A DNA stretch of 21,065 bases from SLJM01 sp964415785 (GTDB taxonomy: Bacteria; Myxococcota_A; Bradymonadia; Bradymonadales; Bradymonadaceae): contig CAYQBU010000053.1 in assembly GCA_964415785.1 (NCBI GenBank), positions 1-21,065 of the forward strand. Direction: 5' to 3'. Positions within the stretch are counted from its first letter, which is position 1; every line of letters starts with the position of its first letter. The notes under the pieces are model-generated. The model searched no databases, was not told the origin of the DNA, and saw nothing but the letters and a program-made list of their open reading frames with translations. Positions 1 to 7,290 of the stretch are shown piece after piece. Position numbers and translations under genes: made by a program.

Positions 1-2
1 AC

Positions 3-1262
3 GTCTTCCTCCACGCCATGGTGCGCGACAAGGAGGGGCGAAAGATGTCCAAGACCACGGGCAACGTCATCGATCCGCTGCATATGATCTTTGGCGCCAA
101 ATCAGAGGACCTGGACGAAAACCTGCACGCCGAATTGCTCAAGCAATATCCGGAAGGGCTGGACGCTCAGGGCGCCGATGCGCTGCGCTTTACGCTGGCG
201 ATTTACGCCGCCCAGGGACGCGATATCAAGCTCGATATCAAGCGTATCGAGGGGTACCGGGCTTTCCTCAATAAGCTTTGGAACGCGACCAGATTCGCGA
301 TGATGAACCTGGAGGATTTTGAGGCCCCGGCCTACGCGACCTATGAGGAGGCGGGCCCCTCCAATCTCCCCATGGATGCCTCGGAGATGAGCCTCGCCGA
401 CCAGTGGATTCTGAGCCGACTCGACGAGACGGTGGCCACCGTCGCCGAGGGCATGGAGGGCTTTCACTTCAACGATGTCTCCGAGACGCTCTACCAATTT
501 GTGTGGCATGAGTTCTGCGACTGGTATATCGAGCTCATCAAGCCCAATCTCTATGACGACAGCCAGGCCAATGAGGCGTCGCGAAAGGCCAGCCAGGGAA
601 CGCTGCTCTATGTATTGGAGACGATCCTGAGGCTGATGCACCCGATTACGCCCTATATCACGGAAGAGATCTGGCAGAGCATTCCCCGTGGCGACGACGC
701 GCCCAAGAGCGTGATGGTGGCGCCCTTTCCGAAGTCCATGGCCAGTGAGGTGGAGCAGCAAGGGGCGGCGCAGATGGAGACCAATATCGAGGTCATCCGG
801 GCCATTCGCGGGATTCGCGGAGAGACCAACGTCAAGCCCGGGGTGGTGATCGACGAGGTCTTTATCGCCTCTGGCAACGACGAGGCGCTGGCGGCGGTGG
901 AGTCCGGTGCTTCCTATATCGAGGATCTGGCCAAGGCGGAGGTGATCCGCGTGGTGGACGCCGACCAGTTGGAGTCCCTGGACGCCGCGGCGACGGCGAT
1001 GGCCGGTGATCTCTCTATTCGCATCCCTCTGGCGGGGCTCATCGATATTGAAGAGGAGCGCGCCCGGCTGCACAAGGAGTTGGAGCGGGTGGACGAGGAT
1101 ATCGATCACGTCTCCGGCAAATTGTCCAATGAGGGCTTCGTCAATAACGCACCGGAGGCGGTGGTCCAAAACGATCGCGACAAGCTCAAGCGCTTTGAAG
1201 AAGAGAAGCAAGCCCTTAAGGACAGCCTCGCCGAACTTGAGGAATTGGCCGCCGATGGCTAA
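3..1262 (+). CDS. valS: Valyl-tRNA synthetase, C-terminal part (5' end outside window)
   Basis: This class I aminoacyl-tRNA synthetase charges tRNA-Val with valine in the cytoplasm. The reading frame is open from the first complete codon at position 3, so the Rossmann core and HIGH motif lie upstream of the window. Visible parts are the second signature, GRKMSKTTGNVIDP (KMSKT instead of the textbook KMSKS, a tolerated variant), then an alpha-helical anticodon-binding domain containing FVWHEFCDWYIE, and a C-terminal coiled-coil arm rich in Glu, Arg and Lys (about the last 70 residues) of the kind ValRS uses to hold tRNA. The arm separates this from IleRS and LeuRS. The gene ends at TAA followed at once by a second in-frame TAA. 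The next gene begins 66 bases downstream on the same strand and could be co-transcribed. ValRS identity is secure. Confidence 0.95.
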   Translation, partial: VFLHAMVRDKEGRKMSKTTGNVIDPLHMIFGAKSEDLDENLHAELLKQYPEGLDAQGADALRFTLAIYAAQGRDIKLDIKRIEGYRAFLNKLWNATRFAMMNLEDFEAPAYATYEEAGPSNLPMDASEMSLADQWILSRLDETVATVAEGMEGFHFNDVSETLYQFVWHEFCDWYIELIKPNLYDDSQANEASRKASQGTLLYVLETILRLMHPITPYITEEIWQSIPRGDDAPKSVMVAPFPKSMASEVEQQGAAQMETNIEVIRAIRGIRGETNVKPGVVIDEVFIASGNDEALAAVESGASYIEDLAKAEVIRVVDADQLESLDAAATAMAGDLSIRIPLAGLIDIEEERARLHKELERVDEDIDHVSGKLSNEGFVNNAPEAVVQNDRDKLKRFEEEKQALKDSLAELEELAADG

Positions 1263-1328
1263 TAATGGCCAATCACCGGGCGCGTTTGCCTCAACGGACG
1301 CGTAAGCCCTACTCAAACTCGGCACCTC

Positions 1329-2093
1329 ATGGAGCAACAAGACTTCTGGCAATGGGAGGAGGCGGATGGCGGCAGCGCCGGCGAAGGACGGCTCGATCTC
1401 TCCGAGCTTCCCGCCGATCTGCGCCTGGAGGTCCGAGAGGCCCAGCGCCTCCATGAGGGATTGAGCCACCATCTGGGGGCGGTCAATTTGACGTTGACCG
1501 ACAACCGTCGCCGCATGGTCAGCGCGCGCCAACAGCAGGGGCGCTATGTCTTGCGCCTTCACCACATGTTTGTGGGCTGCGATGGAGCGACGGCGGAGGC
1601 CCTGACCTGGCTTGCACGGGGTGAGCAAATGGAGGGAGCCCGCTCTCAGATCAAATCCTATATCGACCGTAATCGAGACGAGATCTCCTTCGATGTCGAT
1701 CCGGAAGAACTCCATGCACGGGGAGAATCCCACGATCTCCAGCCTTTTTTGGAGAAGTGGAAGAAGCGCCTGGACGACCCTACGCTCGCCGGGGTGAAGG
1801 TCACCTGGGGTCGCTATGGACGGGGTCGGCGGAGCATCCGATTTGGGAGCTATGATTTTGATCAGCAGTTGATCCGAGTGCATCCAGCGCTCGACCAGGA
1901 TTGGGTGCCGCCCTTTTTCGTGGAATTTATCGTCTACCACGAGTTGCTACATGCACTGCACCCTCCGGTAGAGGGATCGTCGCGGCGAATCGTGCACACG
2001 CCGGAATTTCGGGCCATGGAAGAGCGCTTCCCCCGCTACGAGGAAGCGATGGCCTGGGAGCGACGTCACCTCTCGCGATTTTTGGAGCGCTAA
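1329..2093 (+). CDS. SprT-like zinc metalloprotease domain protein
   Basis: A 254-aa protein with no signal peptide or membrane segment, so probably cytoplasmic. Its C-terminal third carries a zincin site, YHELLHALHP, with His204, Glu205 and His208, followed 15 residues later by a likely third ligand, His223 in VHTPEF. The layout HExxH-x(14)-H-x-PEF resembles SprT/WLM-type putative metalloproteases. The preceding IRFGSYDFDQQLIRVHP segment is a beta-rich lead-in often seen before such a site. The N-terminal 120 residues are not recognised. ATG 1329 is the only usual start after the valS stop; its ribosome site is weak. The stop codon abuts the ATG of the next gene, implying translational coupling with the multiheme lipoprotein. 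The substrate is unknown, and the fold assignment is from motif pattern only. Confidence 0.75.
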   Translation: MEQQDFWQWEEADGGSAGEGRLDLSELPADLRLEVREAQRLHEGLSHHLGAVNLTLTDNRRRMVSARQQQGRYVLRLHHMFVGCDGATAEALTWLARGEQMEGARSQIKSYIDRNRDEISFDVDPEELHARGESHDLQPFLEKWKKRLDDPTLAGVKVTWGRYGRGRRSIRFGSYDFDQQLIRVHPALDQDWVPPFFVEFIVYHELLHALHPPVEGSSRRIVHTPEFRAMEERFPRYEEAMAWERRHLSRFLER

Positions 2094-3839
2094 ATGCAAG
2101 CAGCAAAATACTTTCGGCTAGCCGTTGGAGCAGTGATAGCGCTCATCGCGCTGGGCTCGCTTGGGGGTTGCGATTGCAATCAGGCCGCAGAGGACGGCGA
2201 CGATGGCGCTGAAGAGGTGGAGGACCAGGATCTGATCGCCGAAGAGGCCTACCAGGATCTGGAAGACATCGAAGAGGTGGAGCCCGAGGACATCGGTCCC
2301 GAGGCGCCGACGCTGTATTTTACCTCCGGACTAAGTGGCTATACCGAGCCCTGCGGATGCACGGCCGATGTACTTCTGGGCGGCATCGATCGAATCACGG
2401 CTTTTATGCTCGACGTCGCCGGGTTGCACGACGAGATGACGCTCATCGATGCCGGCGACTGGATCTTCGAATTCGATGAAGTCTCCGAATACCTCCAGCC
2501 ACAGGAGAAGGCGAAGGCCGGGGTGCTCGCCGACGCCCATCGGCGGATGGGAACTCAAATGTCGGTGCCGGGGAGCAAGGACCTGGCCATGGGGGTAGAG
2601 TTCTATGAGGAGATGATGGAGCGGGCCAATATGGAGGCCGTGGCGGTCAATGTGGAGCTCGCCGGTCAGGCCCTGCAGGGGGTCAAGACGATGGAGTTCG
2701 CCGATCAGCGATGGGCGCTGGTGGGAGCCACGGATCCCAATAGCATGGACCGCGACATCGATGGGGTGGCGATCAGCGATCCCGCTCCGGCGGTGGAGGA
2801 GGCCCTTGAAGGGGTGGAAGCCGACGCGGTGGTGCTGGTCTATCAAGGAGACGCGACGGCAGCGGAGGCGATGGTCAACGAGGTCGAGGGCATTGATTTT
2901 GTGATCGTGGGCCATAACCCCCGGCGCAGCAACGCTCCGAGGACCGTGGGGTCGAGCCATCTTTTGGAGGCCTACGACCAGGGCCGCTATGTGGGACGGC
3001 TCAAGCTCTATGGAGGTCAGCAGCGCACAGAGAGCTTCGTCGATGCCCGGGCGGGGGCCCAGGAGCAGCGGCAGGTCTTGGAAAATGAAAAGGAGCGCGT
3101 CCGCGCCGATCTTCGACGCCTGGACTTGAGGACCGGCGGCCAGGAGACGGATTTAACCCAGCGGTTGCGCGAGCGACTCGAAGATCTGGAGGAGCGACGA
3201 GCACGCCTGATGCGAGAGAACCTGGAGTTTCCCGAGGGACGCCGGTCGTTTATCTACGACTTGATCCCCATGGAGCCCGGTCTTCGCCTGGATGAAGAGA
3301 TCCAGAATCGCCGCATCGAGTTCAATATGAGTCTGGCGGAGCTCAACGCCCAAATTGAGCGCGATCCACTGCCCGTCGAGGAGGGCGAGGCCTTCTTCGT
3401 GGGCCAGGACCAATGTGCCACCTGCCACGGGGCGGCCCACGACTTTTGGAAGGAGACCTCTCATGCCTCGGCGGTGGAGACCCTGGAGGTTCGCCACAAG
3501 CAATACGACCAAAATTGCATCGGGTGCCACGTAGACGGGTGGGAGCAGCCGGGGGGAAGCGTCCTGGGGAATATCAAGTACGAGTCGGAGTTAAGGGGCG
3601 AGAGCTTTATGAAGGATCTCCACGAAGTGGGTTGCGAGAGTTGCCATGGAGCGGGGTCCAATCACCTGCTGGAACCCCTCGACGAAGTCGGGGAACCCCA
3701 GCATATTAACCGGCATCCGACGGAAGAAAACTGCGTTACCTGTCATGTGCCCGACCATTCTCCCACCTTTGATTTCGAGATCTACGTCCAGGAGATCACG
3801 GGGGAAGGCCATGAGTACCGGGGCGGATCCGGGCAGTGA
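2094..3839 (+). CDS. Lipoprotein with UshA-like domain fused to four-heme cytochrome c module
   Basis: A 581-aa exported protein. Residues 1-26 form a lipoprotein signal (hydrophobic core, lipobox LGGC, Cys26), followed by a very acidic linker to about residue 70. Residues 73-320 resemble the UshA/5'-nucleotidase metallophosphatase fold: SGLSGYTEPCGC with Cys87 and Cys89, DAGDW (Asp119, Asp122) and IVGHNP (His274). Most metal ligands of active enzymes are missing: no DxH at the start, GSKD (160-163) where GNHE is usual, and VYQGD where a His is expected. A charged coiled coil covers about 322-378. The C-terminus has four CxxCH heme sites at Cys441, 475, 514 and 547, as in cytochrome c554-like proteins. 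It would sit lipid-anchored in the periplasm or outer membrane and carry electrons. ATG 2094 directly follows the upstream TAA, with GGAG six bases before it. The electron partner is unknown. Confidence 0.85.
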   Translation: MQAAKYFRLAVGAVIALIALGSLGGCDCNQAAEDGDDGAEEVEDQDLIAEEAYQDLEDIEEVEPEDIGPEAPTLYFTSGLSGYTEPCGCTADVLLGGIDRITAFMLDVAGLHDEMTLIDAGDWIFEFDEVSEYLQPQEKAKAGVLADAHRRMGTQMSVPGSKDLAMGVEFYEEMMERANMEAVAVNVELAGQALQGVKTMEFADQRWALVGATDPNSMDRDIDGVAISDPAPAVEEALEGVEADAVVLVYQGDATAAEAMVNEVEGIDFVIVGHNPRRSNAPRTVGSSHLLEAYDQGRYVGRLKLYGGQQRTESFVDARAGAQEQRQVLENEKERVRADLRRLDLRTGGQETDLTQRLRERLEDLEERRARLMRENLEFPEGRRSFIYDLIPMEPGLRLDEEIQNRRIEFNMSLAELNAQIERDPLPVEEGEAFFVGQDQCATCHGAAHDFWKETSHASAVETLEVRHKQYDQNCIGCHVDGWEQPGGSVLGNIKYESELRGESFMKDLHEVGCESCHGAGSNHLLEPLDEVGEPQHINRHPTEENCVTCHVPDHSPTFDFEIYVQEITGEGHEYRGGSGQ

Positions 3840-4033
3840 GTCAGGTTCCGGGCGCTGGGTCCATGACTTGCGGTGGTGCACGGAATGTGGGAATTTGTGA
3901 AAGCGTGCCTACAATCTGGGACGCTCCTCGGCTGGGTCACCGCGGGGCATGGTTTTGCGACGTGCCTTAATCGATCTGTAAGTGGGCGCGGCGATACTGG
4001 TCATCGACGAATCATGGCGGGGTTGGAGCCTCA
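3840..4033. other. Intergenic gap with no clear gene
   Basis: This 194-bp spacer separates the cytochrome lipoprotein from the acidic 526-aa gene. A -10-like TACAAT lies at 3910-3915 but has no convincing -35 partner. No T-rich terminator hairpin is visible. A 35-codon open frame from 3862 lacks a ribosome site and looks accidental. Confidence 0.4.
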
Positions 4034-5614
4034 ATGTTTAAGCGATTTTTAGAGATATTTCGGAACGAAAACGATCCTCCCACGGAGGACATGGAGCATC
4101 CACATCAGGATGCGATCGATGACGACGAGGATAGAACCTATCTGGCGTTTTTATTCGAGTCCGTGCTCCCCAGGGTGGAGAAGCGTTTGGAGGAGCATCC
4201 CCAGAGCGATCCGATCCTGGAGGTCGCCGTCGCCCTGTTGGTGGAGCTGTTTCCCGATCGGTGGGAGGAGCCCCAGGCGGCGCTTCGCGATGAGTTTTCG
4301 CCGGCCGGTGGGCCACCGGCGCCTCCGCCCGGGACGGGTCCGCCGGAGGAGCAAGACGACGATGAATCCGAGCAAGACGATGAGCCCCTGGCAGATACGG
4401 CAGAGATCATCGACGTCGACGATCTGGGAGTGACCGAAGAGGGCCATCACGATGGAGAGGGAGCGGCGCCCTCGGGGTTTGTGAGCGCTCTGGATGAAAC
4501 GGCGGAGTTTGCGCCTCCTGATCTCGCCGATGTGTCCACGGCCTCGCCGTGGCCGATGGCTCTCGACGATCCGGCCGTTTTGCGCGGGGCGCGGGTGCTG
4601 TTGGCGGTGTTGCTGGACAACGACCGGTTGCCGGAGTCCAAGCAATTGGAGGTCGCCGAGGTGGTGATGGCCGCCGAATTGTGGGTTCACCTGATGGCCC
4701 GGGCGGTGGATATCAACGAAAAGGTGCAGAACCTGGCGCGGCTGGTGGAGCGGAAGTTTGAGGCCAACCACTTCAGTCAGGCGCGGTTATTATTGAAGTT
4801 GTTTCCCGCCAATCGCCCCACGCAGGTCAATAACGACCGACAGTTATTCTTCGAGGAGATGATCTACCGGCTCGGGATCCGCCGCGGTGGACTCGGCGGG
4901 GAAAAACAAACCCTGGCTGCGTCGCTGGCCTCATTGGAATTGAGCGACGATGAGGCGGTGCGGAGTAAATTCCAAGATCTGGCGACGGGCCCGGGCATCG
5001 AAATGTTTGTCTATACCCGAGAGCCCGATGAGGTGGTGCGGTGGCGAGAGTTGGTCGAGGGCTGCAGCAATGAGGTGGCGGCCCAGGAGTTTTTGGAGCG
5101 GATTCCACCGCGCCGGTGGCGCCGGGTGATGGAAGAAGGGGATCGCAAAGTGGCGACGTCCCTTCGGGAACATATCGTTCGGCCCATGGCTCGCGAGGAG
5201 GTCATTGGCTATATCAAGACCTGCTATTTCGTTCTTCGAGCGGTGGGCGATACAGGCCTGGAGGGATACCTCAATGCCTTTTTCGATTGGTCGCAGTCGT
5301 GCTGCGATGTGGAGGCGACGGTCTATCTGCCCGAGGTGCACCGACGGGTCCAGGAAGGCCAGGAGCTGATCGACGAGGTCTTTGGAGAGATCTACGACGA
5401 TTATTATGGAGCGGTGATCGGCGACAAACTCGATGCCTTTGATGAGGCGGCGATGGAGGAGGCCTTCGTCGAGGCCATGGATCGCATCGCCGAGGTGGAT
5501 GTCGCCGACGTGCCGACGGGCCAATTCAACCTGGGGGCGCTGGTCCTCGATGCCCATCTGGGCTTTGAATACCCGGAGCCAGCCTTCGCGTTTAAGCTCC
5601 ATCGGCTAACGTGA
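4034..5614 (+). CDS. Unrecognised acidic cytoplasmic protein, 526 aa
   Basis: I do not recognise this family. No signal peptide or membrane segment is present. Residues 1-85 are largely helical (FLFESVLPRVEKRLEEHPQ), residues about 87-165 form a low-complexity linker rich in Pro, Gly, Asp and Glu, and residues about 170-526 look like a folded, mainly alpha-helical domain without a recognisable enzyme motif. The helical domain holds AVGDTGLEGYLNAFFDW and a CC pair in QSCCDVEA. Such a layout suits an adaptor or scaffold protein rather than an enzyme, but that is inference. ATG 4034 is supported by GGAG five bases upstream. Codon and base use match the neighbours, so nothing points to recent transfer. 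The stop is 10 bases from the end of a convergent micro-gene, with a short inverted repeat at 5620-5636 between and across their ends. Confidence 0.8.
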   Translation: MFKRFLEIFRNENDPPTEDMEHPHQDAIDDDEDRTYLAFLFESVLPRVEKRLEEHPQSDPILEVAVALLVELFPDRWEEPQAALRDEFSPAGGPPAPPPGTGPPEEQDDDESEQDDEPLADTAEIIDVDDLGVTEEGHHDGEGAAPSGFVSALDETAEFAPPDLADVSTASPWPMALDDPAVLRGARVLLAVLLDNDRLPESKQLEVAEVVMAAELWVHLMARAVDINEKVQNLARLVERKFEANHFSQARLLLKLFPANRPTQVNNDRQLFFEEMIYRLGIRRGGLGGEKQTLAASLASLELSDDEAVRSKFQDLATGPGIEMFVYTREPDEVVRWRELVEGCSNEVAAQEFLERIPPRRWRRVMEEGDRKVATSLREHIVRPMAREEVIGYIKTCYFVLRAVGDTGLEGYLNAFFDWSQSCCDVEATVYLPEVHRRVQEGQELIDEVFGEIYDDYYGAVIGDKLDAFDEAAMEEAFVEAMDRIAEVDVADVPTGQFNLGALVLDAHLGFEYPEPAFAFKLHRLT

Positions 5615-5619
5615 ATCAG

Positions 5620-5636
5620 GGCCCTTAGAGAGGGCC
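5620..5636. terminator. Short inverted repeat between convergent gene ends
   Basis: GGCCCT and AGGGCC pair around a five-base loop. The hairpin covers the stop codon of the 26-aa membrane peptide and lies just past the stop of the 526-aa gene. No T tract follows on either strand, so it would be a weak terminator or only an RNA 3'-end stabiliser. Confidence 0.3.
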
Positions 5637-5705
5637 GGTGAAGACGATCAGCGAGGCGAAGACGACGAGAACGAAGGCGAGCTTGAGCAGTGATGATACG
5701 GCCAT
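5625..5705 (-). CDS. 26-aa single-pass membrane micro-protein
   Basis: The frame reads MAVSSLLKLAFVLVVFASLI followed by VFTGPL. It is almost entirely hydrophobic, with one Lys near the N-terminus, and predicts one membrane helix with a very short tail. A strong ribosome site AAGGAG lies seven bases before the ATG. The gene follows the 31-aa membrane peptide gene on the same strand after 27 bases, so the two are probably co-translated. No homologue family is recognised. Comparable sizes are seen among accessory subunits of respiratory oxidases, transporter-associated peptides (KdpF-like) and type I toxins, but nothing in the sequence chooses between them. Confidence rests on ribosome site plus composition rather than similarity. 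Confidence 0.6.
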   Translation of the reverse strand: MAVSSLLKLAFVLVVFASLIVFTGPL

Positions 5706-5732
5706 TGGACAACTCCTTGGATGAGATGGCGA

Positions 5733-5828
5733 TCAGAAGGTGAGCGGCATAAGGGTGCTCATCGCCAGGGTGGCGAAGGCGAAGAATGAGACCATGGCCA
5801 ACCATCGGATGGCCCAGAACTGCGTCAT
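5733..5828 (-). CDS. 31-aa single-pass membrane micro-protein
   Basis: The frame reads MTQFWAIRWLAMVSFFAFAT followed by LAMSTLMPLTF. It has a short aromatic/basic N-terminus (Trp5, Arg8, Trp9) and one hydrophobic helix rich in Phe, Ala and Met. A good ribosome site, AGGGGG in AAGGGGGTAGTT, lies directly upstream of ATG 5828. It is first of a two-gene minus-strand unit with the 26-aa gene. The arm of a repeated inverted element begins 14 bases upstream of the start, so that element may control this unit. Function is unknown. A longer overlapping frame on the same strand (5404-5859) runs through both micro-genes with unlikely composition and is rejected in their favour. Confidence 0.6.
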   Translation of the reverse strand: MTQFWAIRWLAMVSFFAFATLAMSTLMPLTF

Positions 5829-5841
5829 AACTACCCCCTTG

Positions 5842-5922
5842 TTCGCCCGAAATATTCACGAGTCGTCGACTGCGCTCTTACGTTTGCCTCGCTACGACGT
5901 CTCCATGAATCATTCGGGCGGT
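5842..5922. repeat. Inverted-repeat element, copy A (two 19-bp half-sites)
   Basis: Half-site A1 (5842-5860, minus strand) reads CGTGAATATTTCGGGCGAA and A2 (5904-5922, plus strand) reads CATGAATCATTCGGGCGGT. They face outward from a 43-bp spacer whose edges also contain complementary GTCG/CGAC-type sequence. The same half-site recurs at 11232-11286 and 19125-19143. The element lies immediately upstream of the two micro-membrane-protein genes. It may be an operator, a REP-like palindrome or the remnant of a mobile element. Confidence 0.65.
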
Positions 5923-5933
5923 TTGATAAGCTA

Positions 5934-5960
5934 GCCCGGATTCGCCCGGATTCGCCCGGA
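5934..5960. repeat. 10-bp direct repeat, 2.7 units
   Basis: The unit GCCCGGATTC occurs at 5934-5943 and 5944-5953, with a partial third at 5954-5960. The unit resembles the CCGGG half of the nearby inverted-repeat element read in reverse, with three bases missing from its middle. Confidence 0.8.
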
Positions 5961-6031
5961 AAGAACTCGATATTTAAAAACTAAGTGCCACAGCGAAAAC
6001 ACCAAGCAAAGCGAAGGTGGGCCAGCGAGTG

Positions 6032-6060
6032 TTGACCGGGCATGGGGCCTCTCTTATGGT
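6032..6060 (+). promoter_or_regulatory. Candidate sigma70-type promoter for icd
   Basis: TTGACC (6032-6037) and TATGGT (6055-6060) are separated by 17 bases, the ideal spacing. Transcription would start near 6067 and give a leader of about 120 bases ahead of icd. The match is five of six at -35 and four of six at -10. Confidence 0.45.
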
Positions 6061-6185
6061 GGCGCCGGTCGTGGCCACGCCAAATCGCATGCAGGTCGTT
6101 GACATCGTGGAGCGAACCGCCATGGACACCACAGCGAAACAAGCCGCAGTGGAGCGACGTTAATCAGTCACAGTAGGGAGTAGCA

Positions 6186-7199
6186 ATGAGCCAGAAAGTA
6201 ACCTTGATTCGCGGAGACGGCATCGGTCCGGAAATTGTGGACGCCACGGTGCGCGTTCTCGAGGCCCTGGACGCCGGTCTGGAATGGGAAGAAGTCCGTG
6301 CCGGCTCCGGCGCCTTTGAAGATCTGGGCACGCCGTTGCCGGAGGAGACCCTCTTGAGCATTGCCCGAAATGAGGTGGCCCTCAAGGGACCGCTGGAGAC
6401 GCCGGTGGGCACGGGTTTTCGCAGCATTAACGTCGCCATCCGAAAGCACTTCGACATGTACGCCAATGTGCGTCCAGCTCAGGTGATGCCGGGGATGGAC
6501 ACGCGCTATGCGGACACCGATGTGGATATGGTGACGGTGCGCGAAAATACGGAAGGGGCCTACGCCGGCATCGAGCATGCGATTCCGCCCAATCGATCGG
6601 CGGCGGAGACCATCATCTTGTGCACTCGCTGGGCCTGCGAGCGCATCGTTCGCTACGGCTTTGAGTACGCCAAGCGCACGGGACGCCAGAAGATCACGTT
6701 GGTCCACAAGGCCAATATCCTCAAAGAGACCAACGGTCTATTTTTGGAAGTGGGGCAAAGCATCGCCCGCGAGTACGATGAGATCGATTTTGAAGATCTG
6801 ATCGTGGACAATATGTGCATGCAGATGGTGATGCAGCCGGAGCGCTTTGATGTCATTGTGACCACGAACCTCTTCGGTGATATTCTCTCCGATCTGGCGG
6901 CCGGCCTGATCGGCGGCCTGGGTCTGACGCCGGGCGCCAATATCGGCAAAGAAGCGTCGATGTTCGAGGCCGTTCACGGGACGGCACCGGATATCGCCGG
7001 CCAGGGCGTGGCCAATCCGACGGCGCTGATGCGCGCGGCGGTGATGATGCTCGACCACCTGGATAAGCAGGAGGAGTCGAAGCGACTGGCAACGGCCATT
7101 GACGCCGTGTTGACCGCCGGTGAGACGGTGACTGGCGATCTGGGCGGCTCGGCGACCACCGAGGAGTTCACGGACGCCGTGATCGCAAAACTCGGCTGA
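6186..7199 (+). CDS. icd: NAD-dependent isocitrate dehydrogenase
   Basis: Cytoplasmic enzyme of the TCA cycle that oxidatively decarboxylates isocitrate to 2-oxoglutarate. The 337-aa length suits the short homodimeric or IDH3-like isocitrate/isopropylmalate dehydrogenase family. GDGIGPEI opens the protein. RSINVAIRK carries Ser80 and Asn82, the S-x-N pattern that binds isocitrate and argues against 3-isopropylmalate dehydrogenase. LFGDILSDLAAGLIGGLG is the family metal/subunit segment. HGTAPDIAGQGVANPTA has Asp269 where NADP enzymes have a Lys, indicating NAD as cofactor. ATG 6186 is preceded by GGGAG at a good distance. The gene stands alone with a promoter upstream and a strong terminator downstream. 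A leuB-type enzyme is the main alternative and is less likely. Confidence 0.88.
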   Translation: MSQKVTLIRGDGIGPEIVDATVRVLEALDAGLEWEEVRAGSGAFEDLGTPLPEETLLSIARNEVALKGPLETPVGTGFRSINVAIRKHFDMYANVRPAQVMPGMDTRYADTDVDMVTVRENTEGAYAGIEHAIPPNRSAAETIILCTRWACERIVRYGFEYAKRTGRQKITLVHKANILKETNGLFLEVGQSIAREYDEIDFEDLIVDNMCMQMVMQPERFDVIVTTNLFGDILSDLAAGLIGGLGLTPGANIGKEASMFEAVHGTAPDIAGQGVANPTALMRAAVMMLDHLDKQEESKRLATAIDAVLTAGETVTGDLGGSATTEEFTDAVIAKLG

Positions 7200-7215
7200 G
7201 CAGCGATTGCATGTC

Positions 7216-7261
7216 AAAAAAGGCCGCCGCCTTCCCGTAGAGGGGAGGCGGCGGCCTTTTT
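7216..7261. terminator. Strong bidirectional rho-independent terminator
   Basis: A long stem (AAAAAAGGCCGCCGCC to GGCGGCGGCCTTTTT, extended by CCC/GGG) around a small GTAG-type loop, flanked by A and T tracts. It lies between the convergent icd and pcrA-type genes and can end transcription from both sides. Confidence 0.92.
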
Positions 7262-7290
7262 GATTGGTTGGATTGGAGAGACAAGGGCGA

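Larger units (their letters stand above)
5829..6185. other. Intergenic region between micro-genes and icd
   Basis: This 357-bp divergent spacer holds inverted-repeat copy A, the GCCCGGATTC direct repeats, an AT-rich patch at about 5966-5985 (TATTTAAAAA) and the candidate icd promoter. No RNA gene or larger coding frame is supported in it. Confidence 0.6.

Noticed and set aside
102..1940. Long minus-strand open frame (612 codons) opposite valS and the metalloprotease gene
   Set aside because: It is antisense to two well-supported genes, has His/Leu/Arg-heavy composition typical of reverse-frame reading in GC-rich DNA, and shows no motif.
4007..4022. Possible sixth copy of the intergenic half-site (CGACGAATCATGGCGG)
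   Set aside because: It needs a one-base insertion and lacks CCGGG; too weak to count with the other five.
6186..7199. 3-isopropylmalate dehydrogenase (leuB) as identity of this gene
   Set aside because: Ser80-x-Asn82 in RSINV is the isocitrate pattern, and no leu genes are nearby.
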